A stretch of DNA of 64,000 nt from contig SAPZ01000003.1 of the NCBI GenBank assembly GCA_004020875.1, forward strand, positions 124,001 to 188,000, in the 5' to 3' direction. A program made the translations under genes and the position numbers. Positions 52,876 through 60,691 of this stretch are shown here, one piece after another (position 1 is the stretch's first letter; every line of letters begins with the position of its first letter). The stretch is from Mesorhizobium sp. (GTDB lineage Bacteria > Pseudomonadota > Alphaproteobacteria > Rhizobiales > Rhizobiaceae). The notes beneath the pieces were generated by a model. The model ran no database searches. It was not told where the DNA came from and was given only the letters and a program-made list of their open reading frames with translations.

Positions 52876-53145
52876 TCAGCTCCAAAAACCGTGATGCCAG
52901 CGGCCGTGATACCAGAAGCCGGGGTGCCAGTGGCGCACATGCATCGGGCGGATGATCACCCGGCCGTTCGGCACGCATCTGCCCCAGCGGTTCATGTGCC
53001 AGCCGGGGCCGCAACGCCAGCCGACGGTCTCGATCGGCAGCGAAGATGCGCTTGGCTTGACAAGCGGCATGGCCTCGGAGCCTACGGCGGAAAGCGTCAA
53101 TGTGCCGGCGGCCAGGGCGATAGGCAGCAAGTATCTTGTGAACAT
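52876..53145 (-). CDS. small secreted GCG_CRPN-type protein, second copy
   Basis: 89 aa. A signal peptide ends VGSEA. The signature GWRCGPGWHMNRWGRCVPNG matches the protein at 49497, followed by a His/Trp/Gly tail (HWHPGFWYHGRWHHGFW). ATG 53145 has GGAGA eight bases upstream. It faces the DUF1800/DUF1501 pair from the opposite strand. Confidence 0.85.
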   Translation of the reverse strand: MFTRYLLPIALAAGTLTLSAVGSEAMPLVKPSASSLPIETVGWRCGPGWHMNRWGRCVPNGRVIIRPMHVRHWHPGFWYHGRWHHGFWS

Positions 53146-53332
53146 GCGTTGTCTCCGTAATTTGTCCCTACCCTCGTGAAACGGAGGACAAGGTCGAATT
53201 CCGTCGGAGCGGTGCGGATCACATCTTCGTTAACCCCCATTCAACGGTGCCGCCCCGCGGCGGTTCGGCACGCGGCGCCTCGCGGTTGCGCCGTTGAAAT
53301 TGGCATTGCCGCGGCCGTCGCCCGGCATCAAA

Positions 53333-53346
53333 TTGATCCACATCAA
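53333..53346. promoter_or_regulatory. FNR/FixK-type box
   Basis: TTGAT-CCAC-ATCAA is an exact match to the FNR/FixK consensus TTGAT-N4-ATCAA. It lies 94 bases upstream of the flavin-binding protein gene. Its centre near 53339.5 would place a class II transcription start at about 53381. It predicts activation at low oxygen. Confidence 0.85.
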
Positions 53347-53439
53347 TGAGCCAGGACGTGCCCCGCTCTAGGCTTTAGATTGATAAAGGCCAATCGGCGG
53401 GACCGGTCGAAGGCTAGTTGAAGATGGGAGTTCATAGCG

Positions 53440-53886
53440 ATGATGATCCGCACGCTCTCCACTTTGGAATGCACGAAATTGCTGGCGGCAAACCGCGTTG
53501 GCCATCTGGCATGCGTGAAGGATGGGCAACCTTACGTCGTATGCTTCAACTATGCCTACGCCGACAGCCATCTCTATGCATTCTCCTTGGAGGGTAAAAA
53601 GATCGACTGGATGCGGGCCAATCCCCTAGTGTGCGCCCAGGTGCAGGAACACACGCAAGGACGCGGATGGAGAAGCGTTGTTGTCGACGGTCGCTATGAG
53701 GAACTGCCGGACCGGGTCGGCCATAAGGTTGAGCGCGACCATGCCTGGTCGGTCTTGAGCAAGCACACCGATTGGTGGGAACCCGGCGCGCTCAGACCTG
53801 TCACGCCTCCCGTCTCGGATAGTTTGCCGCATATCTTTTTCCGGATCCTTGTCGAGCAGGTCTCAGGACGGGAAGCCGCCGAATAG
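53440..53886 (+). CDS. pyridoxamine 5'-phosphate oxidase family (FMN-binding split barrel) protein
   Basis: 148 aa. The split-barrel pattern reads LLAANRVGHLACVKDGQPYVV, in two parts under the family motif, then YADSHLYAFSLEGKKIDWMR with the FMN-phosphate contact and VCAQVQEHTQGRGWRSVVV. It binds FMN or haem-type cofactors in related proteins; the substrate is unknown. The preceding FNR/FixK box suggests microaerobic or symbiotic expression. Confidence 0.88.
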   Translation: MMIRTLSTLECTKLLAANRVGHLACVKDGQPYVVCFNYAYADSHLYAFSLEGKKIDWMRANPLVCAQVQEHTQGRGWRSVVVDGRYEELPDRVGHKVERDHAWSVLSKHTDWWEPGALRPVTPPVSDSLPHIFFRILVEQVSGREAAE

Positions 53887-53937
53887 GCTGTTTCGGCCGT
53901 TGTCCCGGCGCCGCGCCCATCGCTTCAGCGAGAGCGG

Positions 53938-55521
53938 TTATTGAGCCGGCTCTTCGTCAAGCGTCGCCACCGTCTTCAGCGCGCCGTCCAGCATGTCGCC
54001 CTTCTCGTCCTTCAGCGCCGCCTCGCGCAGGCGGCGGATCCAGTCGGCGGCGTCTTCGCGACCCTTGAGCACGGGCAGCGCCGAGAGCACGCGGTCGAAT
54101 TTCGACTGGGCGCGGGCATGGGTGTCGCTGTAGCCCTTGATCAGCCGGCGGCAGTTCAGGATTTCGGTGGCTAAAGCGTAGTCCTGGCGAGCATGGCTCA
54201 GCGCCAGGCTATACCAACGCTCGAGATGCTCGACTTCGACCTTATGGCGCAGCAGGCGGCGGCGCCAGCGGCGCAGGCCCCCGATGAACCAGAGCATGGC
54301 GAAGCCCGTAAGGCTGTCGGTGCGTATGTGGCGGCCGCGATTTATGCGGCGGTCGAGGAAGGCGGCGAGCTTCGGCCGGCTCTCGATGTAGCTGCCAAGG
54401 CTTGCCGGCAGAGTGCCGCAGAACTCCTCGATGCGCGGATGGAAATATTCGGTGACCTGCAGCACTGAGCCTTCCTCGACGCCGACCTCCTTGCGCACGC
54501 GCCGGTCGCGAGTCGAACGCGTCTTCAGATCGGCGACGCGGATCATGTCGTCGTAGCACATGGCGTTGGCGAGATGCTTTGCCGCCGCGATCGACAGCGC
54601 ATAGTTGCGCTCCACATTGTCCAGTGCCACCGCTGTGTCCAGCCGGTCGAGATATTCGGCGCCATAGGCGATGTCCTGGAAGTCTACGACTTTCTTCAAG
54701 CCGCGTTCGGCCATGTCGCGCATGGGCTCCGGGAGCGACGCGACGCGGGCGGCAAGCTGCTGCCAGCCCTTAAGCAGGGTTTCCGGGCCCCTGACCTTCG
54801 CCGTTGACTTGGCCTCGGCAGCAGCAGGCTTGGCTGCATTATCCCCAGACGGTGCAGCCGCGATGCCGCGTGCGCGGTCGCATGCCGCGCCAAAGGCGGC
54901 GAGGCTGGCTTTCACACCGCGGCCGCCGGCTCCGATTGCCTGCTCATAGCTTTCGCGGGTGAAGGGAAGCGCATCCGAGCCGGCCAGCGCGCCGAGCAGG
55001 CTGGCCGAGATCATCGTGCCGTTGTCGGCTGCGATTTTTTCCATATCGAAGGCGATGAAGCGCTTCGCCGCCGCTTGCGCCGTCGCGTGCACCTTTTCCG
55101 ACGAGGCGCGTCCGTCGCCCGGCTCGATCTTTTCCGAGACGGCGGCGATGCGATGCGAGGAGGTGATCAGCGTCGTGCGCTCGGGCGTGACGAAACCGCG
55201 GATGATGGCGCGGCCGGCTTCCATCAATTCAGCAGCGATCAAGATATCGACGTCGCCCTGCGAGGGCGACAGCGCGAAGACCGGCAGCCGACCGGTGTCG
55301 CGGGCCATCTCTATGTAATAAATCGTGGCGCCGGTGCGCTGGGCGACGCCGGCCACGGAGGTCGATTGCGCGATGTAGCCGTTGCGCTCGGCGGCGTCGG
55401 TGATCCAATCGGCCAGCACACCGCCGCCTTGACCGCCAACGGCGAGCACGGCGAGCTTTATCACTTGCTCGTCATCCAAAGCGCCCGTCTTCGGGCGCAG
55501 CGCTGCGCTGGGATCAAGCAT
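53938..55521 (-). CDS. iorB: indolepyruvate oxidoreductase subunit beta, long form with C-terminal extension
   Basis: 527 aa. The N-terminal 200 residues are the gamma-type domain of 2-oxoacid:ferredoxin oxidoreductases (LAVLAVGGQGGGVLADWI; STSVAGVAQRTGATIYYIEM). The remaining 320 residues are an extra helical domain (DUF6537-like) absent from archaeal IorB of about 200 aa. With IorA it oxidatively decarboxylates arylpyruvates to aryl-acetyl-CoA, reducing ferredoxin. Its ATG lies 8 bases inside the end of iorA, so the subunits are coupled. Confidence 0.9.
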   Translation of the reverse strand: MLDPSAALRPKTGALDDEQVIKLAVLAVGGQGGGVLADWITDAAERNGYIAQSTSVAGVAQRTGATIYYIEMARDTGRLPVFALSPSQGDVDILIAAELMEAGRAIIRGFVTPERTTLITSSHRIAAVSEKIEPGDGRASSEKVHATAQAAAKRFIAFDMEKIAADNGTMISASLLGALAGSDALPFTRESYEQAIGAGGRGVKASLAAFGAACDRARGIAAAPSGDNAAKPAAAEAKSTAKVRGPETLLKGWQQLAARVASLPEPMRDMAERGLKKVVDFQDIAYGAEYLDRLDTAVALDNVERNYALSIAAAKHLANAMCYDDMIRVADLKTRSTRDRRVRKEVGVEEGSVLQVTEYFHPRIEEFCGTLPASLGSYIESRPKLAAFLDRRINRGRHIRTDSLTGFAMLWFIGGLRRWRRRLLRHKVEVEHLERWYSLALSHARQDYALATEILNCRRLIKGYSDTHARAQSKFDRVLSALPVLKGREDAADWIRRLREAALKDEKGDMLDGALKTVATLDEEPAQ

Positions 55522-57667
55522 CGGCGAACATCAGGCGGCGGCCCTCGCGGCGGCGCTGCAACAGGCCGATCACGGCGCGGCGCGCGCTTCCGAGGAAACG
55601 GTCCAAGCGGCCGGGATTGTGGACGACATCGGCGCGGTAAAAGGAGGGGCAGAGCACGGCGGCATCCGCCACCTCGCCGCAATTGCCGCAGCCGACGCAA
55701 TTCTGGTCGATCGAGGCGACCGGATCGTCACGCAGCGGATCGTCGAGCGACTTCACCGACAGCGACGGACAGCCGGAGAGCCGCATGCAGGCATGGTCGC
55801 CGGTGCAGATGTCCTCATCGACGCCGAATTTCGGCTTAACCACGCGCTCGCCGCCCTTGATCGCCTTGTCGACCAGCGGCTTCTCGCGGCGCTGGCGGTT
55901 CAGCATGCATTCCGACGAGGCGACGATGACCTTCGGCCCCTTCTCCTCGGTCGTCAGCGCGTCGCGCAGCGCGGCGCGCATCTTGCCGACATCATAGGTG
56001 CGGTCGATGTGGCGCAGCCATTTGACGCCCATGCCCTTCACCGCCTCGTCGATCGGGTGTTTGGTCGACTTGGTGCGGTTGTTGGCGCGCGAGGACAGGA
56101 TGTCCTGGCCGCCGGTGGCGGCCGAGTAGAAATTGTCGACGATAACGATGACGCCATCATTCCGGTTGAAGACGGCGTTGCCAATCGAGGAAGTGAGGCC
56201 ATTGTGCCAGAAACCGCCGTCGCCGACGAAGGAGATTGAGCGGCGTTTGGCGTCCGGCGAATTGAACGCCGAAGCTGAGGCCGGCCCAAGCCCGTAGCCC
56301 ATGGTGGTGGCGCCGAGCTCGAAGGGCGGCATGATCGAGAACAGATGGCAGCCGATGTCGGAAGCGATGTGATGCTTGCCGAGCTCCTGCTCGACCAGCT
56401 TGGTCGCGGCGAAGATCGGCCGCTCCGGGCAGCCGACGCAGAAGCCGGGCGGACGTCCAGGCACGACGTTGATGAGGTCGGCGGTGTCGACGCCTTCGCC
56501 CAGCTTGTTTGGCGCGCGCACCTCACCTGGCAAGAGATGCGGAGCGTTGGCGCGCAGGAAGGAGCCGATGCCGTCAAGCATGACCTGCCCGGTGTATTCG
56601 CCGGCCATTGGCAGGTGCTCCTTTCCGACCAGCTTGGTGCCGCGCCCGGCCTTGTGCAGCATGGCCGCGAAAGCCTGCTCGATATAGTTGGGCTGCCCCT
56701 CCTCGACGACGAGCACCGCCTGCTTGCCTTCGCAGAAGGTGACGAACTCGTCGTCCACCAGCGGGTAGACGGCGTTCAGCACATAAAGCGGCACGTCGGT
56801 ATCGCCATAGGTGTCGGCCAGGCCGAGCCGCTGTAGGGCGCGGATGACGGAATTGTACATGCCGCCCTGCATGACGATGCCGACCGAGCCATGGTCCGGC
56901 CCGAACATCTCGTTGATCTTGCGGCTCTTGATGAAATCGACCGCGGCCGGCCAGCGCTTGGCGACCTTCTCCTTCTCATGCAGGAAGGAGGCGGGCGGCA
57001 GCACGATGCGGCCGGTATCGCGGCGCGGCGCGGCAAGCGCGTCGGCGACCGACATTGGCGGGCGCTTGTTGTCCTTGGCAATGAAGTGGCCATGGACATG
57101 GCAGCAGCGGATGCGCACCTGCAGCATCACTGGGGTGTTGGAGACCTCCGACAGTTCGAAGCCGTCCTCGACCGCCTTGACGATCGAAGGCAGGTTCGGG
57201 CGCGGGTCGAGCAGCCAGACCTGGCTCTTCATGGCGAAGGCATGGCTGCGCTCCTGCATGATGGAGGAGCCCTCGCCGTAATCCTCGCCGACGATGATCA
57301 GCGCGCCGCCGGTGACGCCGCCGGACGCCAGATTGGCGAGCGCATCGGAAGCGACATTGGTGCCGACGGTCGACTTAAAGGTGGCTGCACCACGGATCGG
57401 ATAATGCACGGAGGCTGCCAGCATGGCGGTGGCGGTCGCTTCGGAAGCGCTCGCCTCGAAATGCACGCCGAGCTCGCCCAGGATGTCCTGCGCGTCGGCC
57501 AGCACATCCATCAGGTGACTGATCGGCGCGCCCTGGTAGCCGCCGACATAACCGACGCCGCATTGCAAGAGCGCCTTGGTGATGGCGAGGATGCCCTCGC
57601 CGGCGAACTCCTCGCCGGCGCCCAGCCTCAGCTTTTCGACTTCCTTGGCAAAAGACCGTTCGGCCAT
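55514..57667 (-). CDS. iorA: indolepyruvate:ferredoxin oxidoreductase subunit alpha
   Basis: 717 aa. The pyrimidine domain of the 2-oxoacid oxidoreductase comes first (GYQGAPISHLMDVLADAQDI). The TPP motif follows in SFVGDGGFWHNGLTSSIGNA and VIVIVDNFYSAATGGQ. The C-terminus holds ferredoxin-like cysteines: CTGDHACMRLSGCP and CVGCGNC with a distant CP. The first cluster has Asp in place of its second Cys. Start 57667 follows a perfect AAGGAGG. Indolepyruvate or phenylpyruvate are the classic substrates. Confidence 0.92.
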   Translation of the reverse strand: MAERSFAKEVEKLRLGAGEEFAGEGILAITKALLQCGVGYVGGYQGAPISHLMDVLADAQDILGELGVHFEASASEATATAMLAASVHYPIRGAATFKSTVGTNVASDALANLASGGVTGGALIIVGEDYGEGSSIMQERSHAFAMKSQVWLLDPRPNLPSIVKAVEDGFELSEVSNTPVMLQVRIRCCHVHGHFIAKDNKRPPMSVADALAAPRRDTGRIVLPPASFLHEKEKVAKRWPAAVDFIKSRKINEMFGPDHGSVGIVMQGGMYNSVIRALQRLGLADTYGDTDVPLYVLNAVYPLVDDEFVTFCEGKQAVLVVEEGQPNYIEQAFAAMLHKAGRGTKLVGKEHLPMAGEYTGQVMLDGIGSFLRANAPHLLPGEVRAPNKLGEGVDTADLINVVPGRPPGFCVGCPERPIFAATKLVEQELGKHHIASDIGCHLFSIMPPFELGATTMGYGLGPASASAFNSPDAKRRSISFVGDGGFWHNGLTSSIGNAVFNRNDGVIVIVDNFYSAATGGQDILSSRANNRTKSTKHPIDEAVKGMGVKWLRHIDRTYDVGKMRAALRDALTTEEKGPKVIVASSECMLNRQRREKPLVDKAIKGGERVVKPKFGVDEDICTGDHACMRLSGCPSLSVKSLDDPLRDDPVASIDQNCVGCGNCGEVADAAVLCPSFYRADVVHNPGRLDRFLGSARRAVIGLLQRRREGRRLMFADA

Positions 57668-57712
57668 CTCTGCCTCCTTCCGTTCCCGCAATCAGGCGGC
57701 GCGTACGTCAAT

Positions 57713-58195
57713 TCAGATGTCGTGCTTGCGGATGTTCTTCAGCATCTTCTGCAGGATCGCGATCAGCGCGGCATATTCGGCATCGTCGACATCCTCGAAC
57801 ATCGCTTCGAAGGCGTCGTGCATGGCCGGCCACGCGCGGGTGAACAGCGCGCGGCCGCCGTCGGTCAGGAACACGTGGCGGATGCGGCTGTCGGTAACGC
57901 CCTGCTCGCGCCGCACCAGGCCCTGGCCTTCCAGCGTGTCGAGCGTGCGGCTCAAGGTCGATTGCTCGATCACCGTGTAGACCGAGAGGTCGTTGACGGT
58001 GACGCCATCGGTGACCGAGAGCACGGCGAGCGTCCTCACCTGCGGAATGGTCAGACCCTGCTTGCGGAAATCCTCGCGCAAAGTAGCGTTGTAGCGGCCC
58101 ATGATGCGGTTCATCAGATAGGGCGCGAACTGCTGCAGGCCGATCTGTCCGAGGGTCGAGATGCGCTGGCGTTTTTCGGCGAGCTTCTGTTCCAT
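57713..58195 (-). CDS. MarR family transcriptional regulator
   Basis: 160 aa. It is helical at the N-terminus, then a winged helix (LTIPQVRTLAVLSVTDGVTV, NDLSVYTVIEQSTLSRTLDT) with a wing around GLVRREQGVTDSRIRHVFLT. MarR proteins usually repress catabolic or efflux operons and release DNA on binding an aromatic ligand. The start overlaps the stop of the upstream FAD enzyme gene (TGATG), and iorA follows 45 bases later, so it is embedded in the operon it probably controls. Confidence 0.92.
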   Translation of the reverse strand: MEQKLAEKRQRISTLGQIGLQQFAPYLMNRIMGRYNATLREDFRKQGLTIPQVRTLAVLSVTDGVTVNDLSVYTVIEQSTLSRTLDTLEGQGLVRREQGVTDSRIRHVFLTDGGRALFTRAWPAMHDAFEAMFEDVDDAEYAALIAILQKMLKNIRKHDI

Positions 58196-59766
58196 CACAG
58201 CCTCCCCGCCAGAAGGAAGCCGGAGCCGCCGCCAAGCCCCGCCCCCGGATGGGTCGAGGCGCCGATGTGATAGAGGTCCTTGACGCCGGTCTCATGATTG
58301 CGGCTCGTCTTGAACGGTCGCCACAGGAAGGACTGGTCGATGGTGGACGATCCGCCATACGGGTCGCCGCCGACCAGGTTGATGTTCATGGCTTCGAGAT
58401 CGGCCGGCGAATAGGCGCGGCGCGCGATGACCGTCTCTCCAAAACCGTCGATGTGGCTGGCGACGATCGCCTCGGCGCGGTCGGCATAGGCCTCGCGCAA
58501 CGCTTCGGTCCAGCGCCCGTCAGCCGGGGCATTCAGCTTGCTGGCGGCATCGCCCTTGATGTAGCGCGGCGCTTCCGGAAGCTGCAGCCAGAGGATCGCC
58601 TTCCCCCCCGGACAGCGCGACGGGTCGAGCGCGTGCGGCTGACCAACGCAAATGGTCGGCACTTCCGGCAGGAGGCCGCGCACCGCCTCATTGCAAGCTT
58701 TCGAGACGCCGTCGAGGCCCGGCGTCAGATGAAGCAGCGCCACCTTATCGAGGCCCCCGCCGCGCCATGCCGGCGGTTTGTCGAGCGCATAGTGGATTTG
58801 GAAGTTGCCCTTGCCGTAGCGATAGGACTGCGTGGCTTTTGCTGCAACCTCCGGCGCATCCTTGCCGAGCAGGCGGCCGTAGAGCTGGGTCGGCGTGACC
58901 GAGCAGATGACGCTTTTCGCAGCGCTCAGCGTTTCGCCGGACGCGAGCCGCACGCCAGTGGCGCGGCCGCCGCTCTGCACGACCGAGGCAACATCGGCAC
59001 TGACGCGGATCTCGCCGCCGCGTTCCCTGATCAGCGCCTCGAAGGCGGCGAGCAGGTTTTTCGCGCCGCCCTTGACGATCGGCGCGCCGGCCGCTTCGAG
59101 CGCGAAGGCGATGACCTTGGCGATCTGGCCGGAGAACGCGTCTTCCGGGCCGAGCCCGGCATGCAGCACCCAAGGCGCCCAGAGCGCGCGGACAACATCG
59201 GAGCAGTAAGTCGTTTCCAGCCAGCCGCGCGCGGGCACCAGCGCCTCCCCCATGAAGGCGGCGAGATTGCGCGGGCCGCGCCGCCAGGCCTCGCCGGCGA
59301 TGAGCTTGGTCGTCGGATAAGACCAGAGCGCGCCGCCGAGCAGGCCGAACAGCAGCCCGGCATCGCGCTCGATGCCGCCGACATCGCCGCCATGGCGGTC
59401 GCCGTCGCCGGCGGCGATCCGGTTGAGCGCCGCAATGTTGGCGGCGCGATCGGTGGTGAGCACGGCATGGCTGCCGTCGGGCGTGAGCACACCTGTGGGC
59501 GTCGCCGTGTGGCAGAACTCCAGCCCATGCCGCGCAAGGTCCTTGCCAAGCGCGGCGAAGGCCGGCGAGGTGATGAACAGGACGAAGGTCGTGGCCATCA
59601 CGTCGTGAACGAAGCCGGGCGCAGTGATTTCCTCGGTGCGCATGCAGCCGCCGATGCGGTCGTTGCGCTCGAGCACGAGCACCTTGGCGCCCTTTGCGCC
59701 AAGCATGGCCGCGCAGACCAGGGCGTTGATGCCGCTGCCGACGAGGATGTGATCGGGGGCGGTCAT
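58195..59766 (-). CDS. FAD-dependent oxidoreductase, phytoene desaturase/PYROXD2-like
   Basis: 523 aa. The FAD motif is HILVGSGINALVCAAMLGAK, then the ERNDRIGGCMRTEE box. The C-terminus NLVGGDPYGGSSTIDQSFLW and HPGAGLGGGSGFLLAG is the FAD-closing motif of the phytoene desaturase-like family. It shares the whole layout with the protein at 60692, so the two are paralogues. The oxidised substrate is unknown; amine oxidation or desaturation of an aromatic compound is possible. Confidence 0.9.
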   Translation of the reverse strand: MTAPDHILVGSGINALVCAAMLGAKGAKVLVLERNDRIGGCMRTEEITAPGFVHDVMATTFVLFITSPAFAALGKDLARHGLEFCHTATPTGVLTPDGSHAVLTTDRAANIAALNRIAAGDGDRHGGDVGGIERDAGLLFGLLGGALWSYPTTKLIAGEAWRRGPRNLAAFMGEALVPARGWLETTYCSDVVRALWAPWVLHAGLGPEDAFSGQIAKVIAFALEAAGAPIVKGGAKNLLAAFEALIRERGGEIRVSADVASVVQSGGRATGVRLASGETLSAAKSVICSVTPTQLYGRLLGKDAPEVAAKATQSYRYGKGNFQIHYALDKPPAWRGGGLDKVALLHLTPGLDGVSKACNEAVRGLLPEVPTICVGQPHALDPSRCPGGKAILWLQLPEAPRYIKGDAASKLNAPADGRWTEALREAYADRAEAIVASHIDGFGETVIARRAYSPADLEAMNINLVGGDPYGGSSTIDQSFLWRPFKTSRNHETGVKDLYHIGASTHPGAGLGGGSGFLLAGRL

Positions 59767-59782
59767 CGTCGTGGCCTTGGCT

Positions 59783-60574
59783 TTAACCCCGCGGCACCAG
59801 CGCCAGCGCGCGGATCGGGCTGCCGGTGCCGCGCTCGATCTTGAGCGGCGCCGCGATCAGGATCGCGCCCTTCGGCGGCAGCTGGTCAAGATTGCAGAGG
59901 CTCGCTAGCCCATAGCGGTTGGCCTTGTGCATCAGCGTGTGTGCCGGGAACGGCGGCTCCATGCCGCCAGCCTTGCCGGCATCGGTGCCGATCGTCTCCG
60001 AGCCCCAGCCCTTGATGTCCTTGGCTATCAGGAACTGGATGGCTTCCGCCGTCGGGCCGGGCGTGTGCGGGCCGGTCTCGTTGGCGTTGAGGAATTCAGC
60101 TTCCGAGCCGTTGCGCTTGTACCAGTCGGTGCGCATCACCACCCATTCGCCGGGGTTGATGGCGCCATGCTTGGCTTCCCAGGCCTCGATGTGGTCGACG
60201 GTGAGCAGGAAGTCCGGGTCGGCGGCGGCTTCCTTCGAGCAGTCGATGACATTGACCGGCCCGACGAAATTCTGCGCCGGAATGGTGTCGGTGGCGCCGT
60301 CCGGATAGTCCTTGCCGGTGATCCAGTGCTGCGGCGCGTCGAAATGCGTGCCCGAATGCTCGCCGAGCTTCAGCCAGTTCCAGGCCCACCACGGACCGTT
60401 CTTGTCATACTTGGAGATCTCGTGGATCTCGACCTTCGGCGTGTCGACGGCAAGTTCCGGCGGCAGCTTGATCAGCGGCGTGTTCGGCCCGAGAGGCGCC
60501 GTCAGGTCGACCACCTTGATGGCGCCCGAAAGCAGCTGGCCGGCGACCTCGCCGAGGAGTTTCTGCGTGTCCAT
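59783..60574 (-). CDS. cyclase family protein (kynurenine formamidase/isatin hydrolase fold)
   Basis: 263 aa. It has the metal-binding signature HSGTHFDAPQHW near residue 72 and the later PAHTLMHKANRYGLA, with the swivelling beta/alpha fold of bacterial KynB and isatin hydrolase. It hydrolyses a cyclic or formamide bond in those relatives. ATG 60574 follows GAGGGAACAAAGACC. It is first in the minus operon with an FAD enzyme, MarR and Ior genes, which fits an indole-derived substrate. Confidence 0.9.
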   Translation of the reverse strand: MDTQKLLGEVAGQLLSGAIKVVDLTAPLGPNTPLIKLPPELAVDTPKVEIHEISKYDKNGPWWAWNWLKLGEHSGTHFDAPQHWITGKDYPDGATDTIPAQNFVGPVNVIDCSKEAAADPDFLLTVDHIEAWEAKHGAINPGEWVVMRTDWYKRNGSEAEFLNANETGPHTPGPTAEAIQFLIAKDIKGWGSETIGTDAGKAGGMEPPFPAHTLMHKANRYGLASLCNLDQLPPKGAILIAAPLKIERGTGSPIRALALVPRG

Positions 60575-60691
60575 GGTCTTTGTTCCCTCTTGTCTGATGG
60601 TCAAGGCTCGTTGCGGCCCTTAATATACCTACTAGACGAAAACATATGCATCTGCAATTATCTTTAAGCATAAAGCATTTTGGGGCGGGGC

